A DNA stretch of 64,000 nt, taken from Spirosoma oryzae (GTDB lineage Bacteria > Bacteroidota > Bacteroidia > Cytophagales > Spirosomataceae). The DNA lies in assembly GCF_003002825.1 (NCBI RefSeq), contig NZ_PVTE01000018.1, positions 1-64,000 of the forward strand, read 5' to 3'. Both the position numbers and the translations under genes were made by a program. The notes under the pieces were generated by a model that was not told the DNA's origin, did no database searches, and saw nothing but the letters and a program-made list of their open reading frames with translations. Position 1 is the stretch's first letter. The number at the start of each line of letters is the position of its first letter. This document shows positions 26,854-34,812 of this stretch, piece after piece.

Positions 26854-27372
26854 TTATCTGTTTACCTGGCGAGAACCCACCCAGGTTTGAGTTAACACAT
26901 AATTGGTCAATTCCTTCTCTGGATATTTACCATCGTACGCAAAAATTTCCAACGAGCTAATCAGTCCTTCACTGACAAATAAAATAGTACTCGCACTACC
27001 TTCTAGTTCACTCGATTTAATCTCAACACCATCAGTGAGAATGGTACTACTCGTCAATTTGAATTGATATATTGCTTTGTCATAAAGGAAGCCAACAAAA
27101 AGTTCAGCACCAGTATACTCATAGTCTGAGTCAGTTGAAAACGGAATTTGATTCCGTAGTGCTGTTCCTTCCTCATCACCATCAAGTAGTAAGTCTATTA
27201 TATCTGCTATAAATCTTGACTGTATCATGATCATGTCAACTAACGACTTACATTCCTGAGAGAAATGGTAAGACACAACCGGGCGTTTATCCCATTGTTT
27301 TAAATTGACTGATAAGTCTGAAAATTGCTGGTCGGCCCGAACGGTATTGTTTACGTGTGTCCCGCTACCCAT
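26854..27372 (-). CDS. Hypothetical protein, AT-rich orphan
   Basis: 172 residues, acidic, no signal peptide or membrane helix. Contains FSQECKSLVDMIMIQSRFIADIIDLLLDGDEEG and a beta-rich second half ending in TQTWVGSRQVNR. The ATG at 27372 overlaps the stop of the LacI regulator by 8 bp, so translation is probably coupled, although the composition and content are unlike the regulator. No family recognised. Confidence 0.6.
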   Translation of the reverse strand: MGSGTHVNNTVRADQQFSDLSVNLKQWDKRPVVSYHFSQECKSLVDMIMIQSRFIADIIDLLLDGDEEGTALRNQIPFSTDSDYEYTGAELFVGFLYDKAIYQFKLTSSTILTDGVEIKSSELEGSASTILFVSEGLISSLEIFAYDGKYPEKELTNYVLTQTWVGSRQVNR

Positions 27373-28396
27373 GCACAGCCGATTGCGGAAGCGAAGAGAC
27401 CTGTACGATCAGGTTGGCGGGTAGGTTAACCTGCATGATTCGGTCGGGTGCATCCAGCATGTCCAGCAGGATGCGGGTTGCCTGTTGACTCATCTCCGAG
27501 ACGGGTTGCTGAATGTAGGTAGGGGGGGCATAGAATAGGCCATAGGCGTCGGTCTCGTCGAAACCCACTACGGCTAGTTCATCGGGTACCCGGACGTGCA
27601 GCCGGATGAGCTGTTGCAGGCCCGCCAGCGTCAGCATGTTCGACGCGAAGACGACCGCATCGACCGGATGCGCACCCGTTGTCAGCTCGCGGATGGCCTT
27701 TGCTGTCTCGATCGCTGCGTTACAGGGGTCGACGGCTTTCAGCCAGCTTTTGCGGGTAGGTAGTTCATGGTCGCGCAACGCCGTCAGGTAGCCACGTCCG
27801 CGCTCGGCCATGTGAAACAGCGTCGTATCAAACGTAACCAGTCCGATCCGGTGGTAGCCCGACGAAAGCAGATGCTCGACAGCGTGGTACATCGCCTGGT
27901 AATTGTTCAGCGCAACGTAGCTGGTGTGCAGGCTGGGGTAGTAGCGGTCGAGGAGAACGAAGGGCGTACGCTGCTGCTGGAGCGCCGTCAGTTTGGCTTC
28001 CATACCGGCCGGTGGCGCAATCAGTAAACCGTCGACCTGCCGGTTCAGCAACGTATCGATCAGTTGGCTGCACTTGGCTGGATTCTCGTCCGAGCTACCG
28101 AAAATAACGGTGTAGCCCTGCTGCTCGGCTTCGTCCTCCACCGCCCGCGCCAATGCGGCCGAGAACGGGTTGGCAATATCGGCGACGATCAGCCCCAGTG
28201 TTCGCGTCCGGTTCGTTTTCAGACCCTGCGCCATCCGGTTTGGCTGGTAATTCAGTTCGCTGGCGACCTGCCGGATTCGGGTCGCAATTTCTTTTCCGAT
28301 GCGGTTCTCTTTCTTGTTGTTCAGTACGTACGACACCAGGGCAGTCGATACGCCAAGGCGCTGGGCAATGTCTTTCAGAGAAGGCTTTTTAGACAT
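27365..28396 (-). CDS. LacI-family transcriptional regulator
   Basis: 343 residues from the ATG at 28396 (MSKKPSLKDIAQRLGVSTAL); the earlier ATG at 28420 adds eight residues. N-terminal LacI helix-turn-helix with the hinge helix (NYQPNRMAQGLKTNRTRTLGLIV), then a periplasmic-binding-protein-like sugar sensor (VDGLLIAPP, VFASNMLTLAGLQQL, VVGFDETDAYGLFYAPPTYI). It is divergent from a mannitol-dehydrogenase-family gene; two palindromes with central CG in the shared upstream region are good operators. Likely represses sugar or sugar-acid use genes. Confidence 0.92.
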   Translation of the reverse strand: MSKKPSLKDIAQRLGVSTALVSYVLNNKKENRIGKEIATRIRQVASELNYQPNRMAQGLKTNRTRTLGLIVADIANPFSAALARAVEDEAEQQGYTVIFGSSDENPAKCSQLIDTLLNRQVDGLLIAPPAGMEAKLTALQQQRTPFVLLDRYYPSLHTSYVALNNYQAMYHAVEHLLSSGYHRIGLVTFDTTLFHMAERGRGYLTALRDHELPTRKSWLKAVDPCNAAIETAKAIRELTTGAHPVDAVVFASNMLTLAGLQQLIRLHVRVPDELAVVGFDETDAYGLFYAPPTYIQQPVSEMSQQATRILLDMLDAPDRIMQVNLPANLIVQVSSLPQSAVHG

Positions 28397-28428
28397 GGTG
28401 GGTGCGTGATTATCAGCCACTAACTCAA

Positions 28429-28440
28429 TTAATCGATTAA
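28429..28440. promoter_or_regulatory. LacI-type operator candidate 1
   Basis: TTAATCGATTAA, a perfect 12-bp palindrome with the central CG characteristic of LacI-family operators, 33 bp upstream of the regulator's ATG. Confidence 0.6.
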
Positions 28441-28554
28441 CTTTTTAAACGGGAAAAACACCGTCGGATACCTGTTGTTCTGCTTATAATCCGCTTTCTG
28501 TTACCTAAAACGCACAAGGTAAGTCTAATCTACTGTCTGGTGTACAGTGAGTTT

Positions 28555-28570
28555 GTTTAAACGATTAAAC
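28555..28570. promoter_or_regulatory. LacI-type operator candidate 2
   Basis: GTTTAAACGATTAAAC, a near-perfect palindrome also centred on CG and sharing the ATTAA half-site with candidate 1. The two centres are 128 bp apart. Confidence 0.55.
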
Positions 28571-28648
28571 CATTTTTCGTACGCTTTTGTTAAGTTAGGA
28601 AGCTACTTCGCGAGACCTAGCTAACTGGTAAGACAAAAACACAAGCGT

Positions 28649-28786
28649 ATGGAAGGCATTCACACCCCCGCAGAACAGAGACCGGTAACGGGTTTGCACC
28701 GGTTTATCGACCGTTACCAACCTGTATTTGAATCGTTGAGCCGGAGCGCAACGCCCTTCGGCAGTAACTTCTTCACCAACTACTAA
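28649..28786 (+). CDS. Possible 45-residue small protein upstream of the dehydrogenase
   Basis: ATG at 28649 to TAA at 28784-28786, beginning MEGIHTPAEQRPVTGLHRFI and ending GSNFFTNY. Codon use resembles neighbours. It ends 40 bp before the mannitol-dehydrogenase-family gene and lies downstream of both LacI operator candidates, so it would be in the same transcript. It could be a leader peptide, a small enzyme partner or chance. No family recognised. Confidence 0.35.
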   Translation: MEGIHTPAEQRPVTGLHRFIDRYQPVFESLSRSATPFGSNFFTNY

Positions 28787-28826
28787 CTATCGCCAACAGG
28801 CGTTTCTATAACCAACCTATACGGAT

Positions 28827-30323
28827 ATGCTTACAACCATTCAGGATACACTGACGGCCGACTCGCCGACGGTCGAGCTGCCCGCTTACGACCCCAGTAC
28901 GTTGACTGCCGGCATCGCGCATATTGGCGTCGGTAATTTTCACCGGGCCCACCAGGCGTACTACACCCATCAGCTATTGAACCAACGACCCGACGCCAAC
29001 TGGGGCATTCGGGGTATCAGCATAACCGGCTCTGGACCCGCTACGGCGGCACAGTTTGCCCAGCAGGACAACCTGTATACCCTGACGGAATTCAGCGCCG
29101 ACGGTGATGCCAGCGTGGCCGTTATCGGCTCGATTGTCGACTATATCGCGGCTCAGGATGACCCCGAAGCTGCACTGGAAGCCCTGGCCGATCCGGCAAT
29201 CAAAATCATTTCGCTGACGATTACCGAAGGCGGCTACAAACTCGATGCGAATCGCTCGTTTCAGCTGGATGATGCCGACGTACAGCACGATCTGCACCAT
29301 CCGACGGAACCGAAAACGGCGTTCGGCTACGTGATCGAAGCGCTGGCCCGCCGGAAGCAGCGCGGTAGCGGACCCGTCACGATTCTGTCGTGCGATAACC
29401 TGCAACACAATGGCGATGCCGCCCGCACGGCTTTCCTGGCCTTTGCAACGGCCCGCGACGCAGCATTGGCCGACTGGATAACGCAGCATGTCAGCTTCCC
29501 GAACGCGATGGTCGATCGCATCACGCCCGCTACCCACCGTGCTGACCGGCAGCGACTGAACGCGCAAAGTGGTATCGATGATGCGCTGCCCGTGTATTGC
29601 GAGGAGTTTACGCAATGGATTATCGAAGACGAGTTTGCGGCTGGTCGGCCCGCATGGGAGCAGGCGGGCGTGTTATTCGTCGACGATGTAACGCCCTACG
29701 AGACCGTCAAGCTCCGGCTGCTGAACGCGGCTCACAGCATGCTGGCGTACCCCGCTTTTCTGGCCGGCTTCCGCACAGTGCATGAGGTGATGCAGGACGA
29801 TCTGTTCCGCACCTACCTGTACCGGTTTCTTCAACAGACAGCGCGCTCGCTGACAGCCGAAGCGCAGGTTATCGATCTGGACGACTACATCGACCAACTG
29901 ATGATCCGGTTCTCGAATGAAGCGGTGGGCGATCAACTGGCCCGCCTGTGTGGCGATGGTGCATCCAAGTGGCCGGTATTCGTGCTACCGACCCTGCTCG
30001 ACCACCTTCAGTACGGGCGCGATACTGCCTGTCTGGCCTTTGGCCTGGCTGCCTACGGACATTACCTACAGGCGGGTGTTGACGACAAAGGGAAAAAATA
30101 TACGGTTGTGGAGCCACACCTGAGCGGTGCCGACTGGGCCAACATTCGCCATCAGGATAGTACCTGCCTGCTGACGACCACGCCCTTTGCTGCGGCTGAT
30201 TTGCGGGCTTACCCGGCTTTCCTGGCGCAGTACCGTTCGTACCGGTCGCAGATTGCCCACTATGGTCTCATCTTTTCGTTGAAACAAACCCGCTGTATTC
30301 TCCAGACAAACGAAGCGGCTTAA
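28827..30323 (+). CDS. Mannitol dehydrogenase family protein (polyol/hexuronate oxidoreductase)
   Basis: 498 residues, typical length for the long-chain polyol dehydrogenase family (mannitol 2-dehydrogenase, fructuronate reductase UxuB, altronate oxidoreductase). N-terminal nucleotide-binding part with GVGNFHRAHQAYYTH; middle SCDNLQHNG and FPNAMVDRITPAT are family hallmarks; the C-terminal domain starts around KLRLLNAAHSMLAY with the catalytic Lys/Asn/His set. NAD(P)-dependent interconversion of ketose (or ketouronate) and polyol. Which substrate is used cannot be told from sequence alone. Probably controlled by the divergent LacI regulator. Confidence 0.93.
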   Translation: MLTTIQDTLTADSPTVELPAYDPSTLTAGIAHIGVGNFHRAHQAYYTHQLLNQRPDANWGIRGISITGSGPATAAQFAQQDNLYTLTEFSADGDASVAVIGSIVDYIAAQDDPEAALEALADPAIKIISLTITEGGYKLDANRSFQLDDADVQHDLHHPTEPKTAFGYVIEALARRKQRGSGPVTILSCDNLQHNGDAARTAFLAFATARDAALADWITQHVSFPNAMVDRITPATHRADRQRLNAQSGIDDALPVYCEEFTQWIIEDEFAAGRPAWEQAGVLFVDDVTPYETVKLRLLNAAHSMLAYPAFLAGFRTVHEVMQDDLFRTYLYRFLQQTARSLTAEAQVIDLDDYIDQLMIRFSNEAVGDQLARLCGDGASKWPVFVLPTLLDHLQYGRDTACLAFGLAAYGHYLQAGVDDKGKKYTVVEPHLSGADWANIRHQDSTCLLTTTPFAAADLRAYPAFLAQYRSYRSQIAHYGLIFSLKQTRCILQTNEAA

Positions 30324-30333
30324 TCCACTGCCT

Positions 30334-30609
30334 ATGCAATGGCTTGATATACTGGGCCTTGTCGCCACGGTCTTTACAACCGGAGCGTACGTGCCACAAG
30401 CGTATAAAATCATCCAGACAAAATCGACCCGCAGTCTCTCAACGCCCACCTACACGATGATCGTGATCGGTAGTGCGTTGTGGCTGCTCTATGCCTACGA
30501 CCGGCGCGACTATCCGGTTATGCTGGCCAATGGCGTAACCGGCCTGCTGAGCCTGGTCATTCTGATCATGAAACTCAGCGCCAAAGAAGAAGCCACTGCT
30601 GAGTCGTAG
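30334..30609 (+). CDS. SemiSWEET sugar transporter (PQ-loop)
   Basis: 91 residues, three membrane helices, one MtN3/PQ-loop unit with the TTGAYVPQAYKIIQTKSTRSLS motif (PQ motif on helix 1, as in bacterial SemiSWEETs). These dimerise to form a small facilitative sugar channel in the inner membrane. It begins 10 bp after the dehydrogenase stop, so the two are very likely cotranscribed, supporting a sugar/polyol role for the unit. Confidence 0.9.
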   Translation: MQWLDILGLVATVFTTGAYVPQAYKIIQTKSTRSLSTPTYTMIVIGSALWLLYAYDRRDYPVMLANGVTGLLSLVILIMKLSAKEEATAES

Positions 30610-30632
30610 ATAATCGGCGAAGTGAGGGCCGA

Positions 30633-31367
30633 TCAGTGAAGTGCATTGTAGTGTGAAAAGACGGATATGAGTCCGGCGCGGGTTTTCAAGTCCGGGTCAG
30701 CAGTACTGATAAAACGGTCGATCTCATCCTTTTTGTCAGCCATCAGTGCGAGAATGGCTTTGCGGGTAAGTGATAACCGACTCATATGTCCATTCTGAGC
30801 TACGTACCAGTCGGTGCGCGGGATGAGTACATCGTCTTTCGAACCAGTACTGAGCGCAGCGTTGTAATTGGCTCGTTTCAGGTACACGCTGGGGTAACAC
30901 AGCAGCGTTAGTTGTCCCGATACAACCTGCTCGACAAAACCCGTCAGTTTGGCTGCGTCGCTCCCAAATTCGTGCACGTTGATGTAATGGCTGGTGCCGC
31001 CCAGCAAATTATTTACCCGGAACTGCCGTACCGTCGATCCTTTCGCAACTCGTACGTCGCCCGGTTTGGCCCGAATTTCCAGATTCTCTGCTTTCAGGTC
31101 GTAGCGGACCGGCACGCCGGTGAGCGAGTCTGTGCCGGATATCAATTTCGTGTAGAAGGTGACTGTGCCAGCCTGCCAGGTGGAGTCTAGGTAAGCAGTG
31201 CCAAGCAGTTGCCCCGCGTCGCCGGACAGGCCATATAGTACGCCCGACTGCGGGATCGTTAGCCCGCTAAAATTGATCCGATCCCGGGTTGTCTGGGTCA
31301 TGCTGGTTGGCTGCGAGAACACCTTACAACCGATAAATAGACTGACGATGAGTAACAGGAAGTGCAT
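30633..31367 (-). CDS. Secreted protein of unknown function
   Basis: 244 residues from the ATG at 31367 (MHFLLLIVSLFIGCKVFSQ), which starts a signal peptide; the longer frame to 31442 has no such signal. The mature part is beta-rich (LTGVPVRYDLKAENLEIRAKPGDVRVAKGS) with a C-terminal helical region (LMADKKDEIDRFISTADPDLKTRAGLISVF). Similar layouts occur in uncharacterised Bacteroidota exported proteins; no family named. Divergent from the large amidohydrolase gene. Confidence 0.65.
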   Translation of the reverse strand: MHFLLLIVSLFIGCKVFSQPTSMTQTTRDRINFSGLTIPQSGVLYGLSGDAGQLLGTAYLDSTWQAGTVTFYTKLISGTDSLTGVPVRYDLKAENLEIRAKPGDVRVAKGSTVRQFRVNNLLGGTSHYINVHEFGSDAAKLTGFVEQVVSGQLTLLCYPSVYLKRANYNAALSTGSKDDVLIPRTDWYVAQNGHMSRLSLTRKAILALMADKKDEIDRFISTADPDLKTRAGLISVFSHYNALH

Positions 31368-31554
31368 GGTTAATTCGTAATGGCGTGATAGTAGAATACG
31401 GTGACAACGCAGCCGACGCTTTGTAACGAGTCGATACGGCACTGGTCTACCATGCTTAAAGATAGTACAGGAAGTGAGTAGTTTCTGTACGGTTACTACG
31501 TAGGTATACGAAATTTTATTTGGTTGTTGCGCGATACGACAGGCAGTGTTTTGT

Positions 31555-31562
31555 TATTTTTG
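31555..31562 (+). promoter_or_regulatory. -7 box (TATTTTTG) for the amidohydrolase gene
   Basis: TAnnTTTG match 31 bp upstream of the ATG at 31594. Confidence 0.5.
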
Positions 31563-31593
31563 CCTGTTAAAACCCAATCATCAACCGTATTCT

Positions 31594-34500
31594 ATGAGAA
31601 AACATGTCCTTTCGGGACTGTTTGCGATTGCGTTCGCTTCGGGAGCCTTCGCCCAGACAACCTTCCCTCAGAATGGGGTGCACGACCAGCGGATGGGGCT
31701 CTACGCCTTTACCAACGCTACCATCGTCGTCGACCCGAAAACTACCCTGCAAAATGCGACCCTGCTCGTCCGCGACGGCCGTATCGAAGCCATTGGTAGC
31801 GACGTTAAACTGCCCACCGGCGTTGTCGCGACTGATCTGAAAGGCAAGCGCATTTACCCGGCACTGGTCGAACTCGATTCCGACTACGGTATGCCCGAGG
31901 TAAAGCGGCAACCCGGCGGTGGGCGTGGTAACCCACAACTCGAATCGAACAAGAAAGGCGCGTACTACTGGAATCAGGCCGTACAGCCGGAGAACGATGC
32001 CAGTCTGCTCTTCACGGGCAGCTCGACCAAAGCCGATGAACTGCGCAAACTGGGCTACGGTGCCGCGCTGACGCATCCGCACGACGGCATTATCCGGGGA
32101 ACGGGGACGCTGGTGACCCTGGCCGACGACCGGGAGAACATGGTCGTGCTGAAGCCCAACGCGACCATGCACTACTCGTTCAACCGGGGCACGTCGAATC
32201 AGACCTATCCGAACTCGATGATGGGAGCGGTGGCCCTGATCCGGCAGGCACTCTACGACGCCGACTGGTATAAGCGGGGGGGCAGCAATCAACAGGAAAA
32301 CCTGTCGCTGGCGGCTCTGAACCGCAACCAGAACCTGCCCGTCATCTTCGACGTGACCGACAAACTCGGCGTGCTGCGGGCCGATAAAATCGGCGATGAA
32401 TTCAACAAGCAGTATATCATTCGTAGCGGTGGTGATGATTACCAGCGTATCGACGAAATCAAAGCGACGGGCGCGACGCTGATCGTACCGGTCAACTTCC
32501 CGCAACCGTACGACGTGGAAGACCCCTGGGATGCCGACAACGTGTCGGTCGCCGAGCTGAAACACTGGGAAATGGCACCGATGAATGCGGGTAAACTGGC
32601 GGCTGCCAACATCCCGTTTGCCATCACCACGGCTGGTCTGCGGAACAAGACTGAATTCTGGGCCAACCTGCGCAAAGCCATCGAAAACGGCCTGACAGAA
32701 GAGCAGGCGCTGGCGGCTCTGACGACCGTGCCGGCCCGACTCATCAACGCCGGCGACCTAGTTGGTACGCTGAAAAAAGGAAGTCTCGCCAATTTCATCA
32801 TCACCTCCGGCAACCTGTTCTCGCCCGACAATGTGATCTACGAAAACTGGATTCGGGGTAAGCAGTACATCGTCGGTCAGCAGGTTGTGCAGGACCCGCG
32901 TGGTATCTGGAATCTGACGGTCGGTAATCAGCCGCCGATGAAACTGACGATTAACGGAAAGTCGGCCGAAAAGCCGGAGTTTCAACTGATGGCCGATACG
33001 ACGAAACTGTCGCCCAAAGTGGCCGTCAACGGCGATTTCGTCACCATTCAGGTACAGCTGGATAAGAAAAAGCCCGGCACGACCCGCCTGACGGGATACC
33101 GCACCGGTAACACCATCAAAGGCGACGGTGAAACCCCGGACGGCAAACAGGTAAGCTGGACGGCCACCCGCACGGGTGATGCTCCGGCACCCGTTTCGAC
33201 CACGGCTACCAGCAGCACAGCCACGTCAGCTACGGCTACGCAGGGACAGCTGACTACTACGCTACCGGCTAGTGCAACGGCTGTCGTGTATCCGTTTGTC
33301 GGCATGGGCAACGCTAAAAAGCCACAGGCTGAAACGATGCTGATTCGCAACGCAACGGTCTGGACGAACGAAACTGACGGCCCCCGTGGAAACGGCGTTC
33401 TGCAAAACGCCGACGTGCTGGTCACCAACGGTAAGATTGCGCAGGTCGGTAAGGGGCTGACTGCCCCCGCCGGAGCCCGCGTCATCGATGGTACGGGTAA
33501 GCACCTGACCAACGGTATCATCGATGAGCACTCGCACATCGCCTTGCTATCGGTCAACGAAGGGTCGCAGTCGAGCACGGCAGAAGTCCGCATGGCCGAC
33601 GTGGTCAATTCGGAAGACGTCAACATCTACCGGCAACTGGCCGGGGGCGTCACGACGTCGCAGCTGCTCCACGGCTCGGCCAACGCCATCGGTGGTCAGT
33701 CGGCCATCGTCAAGCTGAAATGGGGGGAAGCGCCCGACGCCATGCTCATCAAAGGTGCCGACGGGTTCATCAAGTTCGCGTTGGGTGAAAATGTGAAGCA
33801 GTCGAACTGGGGCGATGCGGCCCGGATACGCTTTCCGCAAACCCGGATGGGCGTCGAGCAGGTGTACATGGACCATTTCATGCGCGCCAAAGAATACGCT
33901 AAAGGCTGGGATACGTACAACAAGCTGAGTGCGAAGGATAAAGCGAAAGCCACCGCCCCCCGCCGGGACATCGAACTCGACGCGCTGGCCGAAATTCTGG
34001 CGAAGAAACGCTTTATCACCTGTCACTCGTACGTACAGTCGGAGATCAACATGCTGATGAAAGTGGCCGATTCGCTGGGTTTTAAAGTCAACACGTTTAC
34101 GCATATTCTGGAAGGCTACAAGGTGGCCGACAAGATGGCGAAGCACGGGGCGGGTGGCTCGTCGTTTGCCGACTGGTGGGCCTATAAGATGGAGGTACAT
34201 GACGCTATCCCGTACAATGCGGCTCTGATGAAGAGTCAGGGGGTAACGGTGTCGATCAACTCCGATGATGCCGAAATGGCCCGTCGTCTGAACCAGGAAG
34301 CGGCTAAAGCCGTCGAATACGGCGGTGTCAACGAAGAGGATGCCTGGAAAATGGTGACGCTGAACCCGGCTAAACTGCTGCACCTCGACAATCGACTGGG
34401 GAGTATCAAGGCGGGTAAGGACGCTGATCTGGTTGTCTGGAACGCCCATCCGCTGTCGATCTACGCCCGGCCCGACTACACGATCATCGACGGAGCGGTT

Positions 34501-34686
34501 TACTTCAGCCTGAAAGATGAAGATGCCAAACGGGAAGCGATGCTGGCCGAACGCGCCCGGTTAATCCAGAAAAACCTGGCGGCTAAAGCCGGTGGCGCAC
34601 CGACCGTCCGCCCAACTTTCCGCCGGATGCGGATGTGGCATTGCGAAGACATCGAAGGCGTTATGGCAGAAGGGGAAGAAAAATAG
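31594..34686 (+). CDS. Large two-domain amidohydrolase-family protein, exported
   Basis: 1030 residues from the ATG at 31594 (MRKHVLSGLFAIAFASGAFAQ), a clear signal peptide; a longer frame from 31546 lacks one. Two amidohydrolase-like halves. The N-terminal half (~25-430) has LLVRDGRIEAIG and KRIYPALVELDSDYG at the place where active enzymes have a metal-binding HxH, so it is probably non-catalytic. After an Ala/Thr-rich linker (~525-570) the C-terminal half has an intact DEHSHIA (His 646, His 648), SQLLHGSANAIGG, TCHSY, INSDDAEMARR and GSIKAGKDADLVVW, as in imidazolonepropionase-like hydrolases. It is followed by a related single-domain gene. Substrate unknown. Confidence 0.9.
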   Translation: MRKHVLSGLFAIAFASGAFAQTTFPQNGVHDQRMGLYAFTNATIVVDPKTTLQNATLLVRDGRIEAIGSDVKLPTGVVATDLKGKRIYPALVELDSDYGMPEVKRQPGGGRGNPQLESNKKGAYYWNQAVQPENDASLLFTGSSTKADELRKLGYGAALTHPHDGIIRGTGTLVTLADDRENMVVLKPNATMHYSFNRGTSNQTYPNSMMGAVALIRQALYDADWYKRGGSNQQENLSLAALNRNQNLPVIFDVTDKLGVLRADKIGDEFNKQYIIRSGGDDYQRIDEIKATGATLIVPVNFPQPYDVEDPWDADNVSVAELKHWEMAPMNAGKLAAANIPFAITTAGLRNKTEFWANLRKAIENGLTEEQALAALTTVPARLINAGDLVGTLKKGSLANFIITSGNLFSPDNVIYENWIRGKQYIVGQQVVQDPRGIWNLTVGNQPPMKLTINGKSAEKPEFQLMADTTKLSPKVAVNGDFVTIQVQLDKKKPGTTRLTGYRTGNTIKGDGETPDGKQVSWTATRTGDAPAPVSTTATSSTATSATATQGQLTTTLPASATAVVYPFVGMGNAKKPQAETMLIRNATVWTNETDGPRGNGVLQNADVLVTNGKIAQVGKGLTAPAGARVIDGTGKHLTNGIIDEHSHIALLSVNEGSQSSTAEVRMADVVNSEDVNIYRQLAGGVTTSQLLHGSANAIGGQSAIVKLKWGEAPDAMLIKGADGFIKFALGENVKQSNWGDAARIRFPQTRMGVEQVYMDHFMRAKEYAKGWDTYNKLSAKDKAKATAPRRDIELDALAEILAKKRFITCHSYVQSEINMLMKVADSLGFKVNTFTHILEGYKVADKMAKHGAGGSSFADWWAYKMEVHDAIPYNAALMKSQGVTVSINSDDAEMARRLNQEAAKAVEYGGVNEEDAWKMVTLNPAKLLHLDNRLGSIKAGKDADLVVWNAHPLSIYARPDYTIIDGAVYFSLKDEDAKREAMLAERARLIQKNLAAKAGGAPTVRPTFRRMRMWHCEDIEGVMAEGEEK

Positions 34687-34810
34687 GTTTTCAGTTTTCG
34701 ATTTACGGTTTTCGGTGGCTACTGCCGGTTGTCCAATTGTAATAGAGGGCGATGGTCTACACCACCGAAAGCTGTAAACCGTAAACCGAATACCGTAAAC
34801 CGTAAACCGA
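34687..34810. repeat. Family A intergenic inverted repeat (copy A4)
   Basis: Left arm 34687-34717 and right arm 34763-34810, the latter with several CCGTAAACCGAATACCGTAAA-type units in tandem. It lies between the two amidohydrolase-family genes and ends 2 bp before the second ATG. Confidence 0.8.
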
Positions 34811-34812
34811 TA

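Larger units (their letters stand above)
28397..28826. other. Divergent regulatory region, 430 bp
   Basis: Contains two LacI-type operator candidates (28429-28440, 28555-28570) and a possible 45-codon ORF (28649-28786). Apart from these I see no other gene. Confidence 0.6.

Noticed and set aside
33547-34449. 300-codon minus-strand frame opposite the amidohydrolase
   Set aside because: Antisense shadow; the plus strand has intact family motifs.
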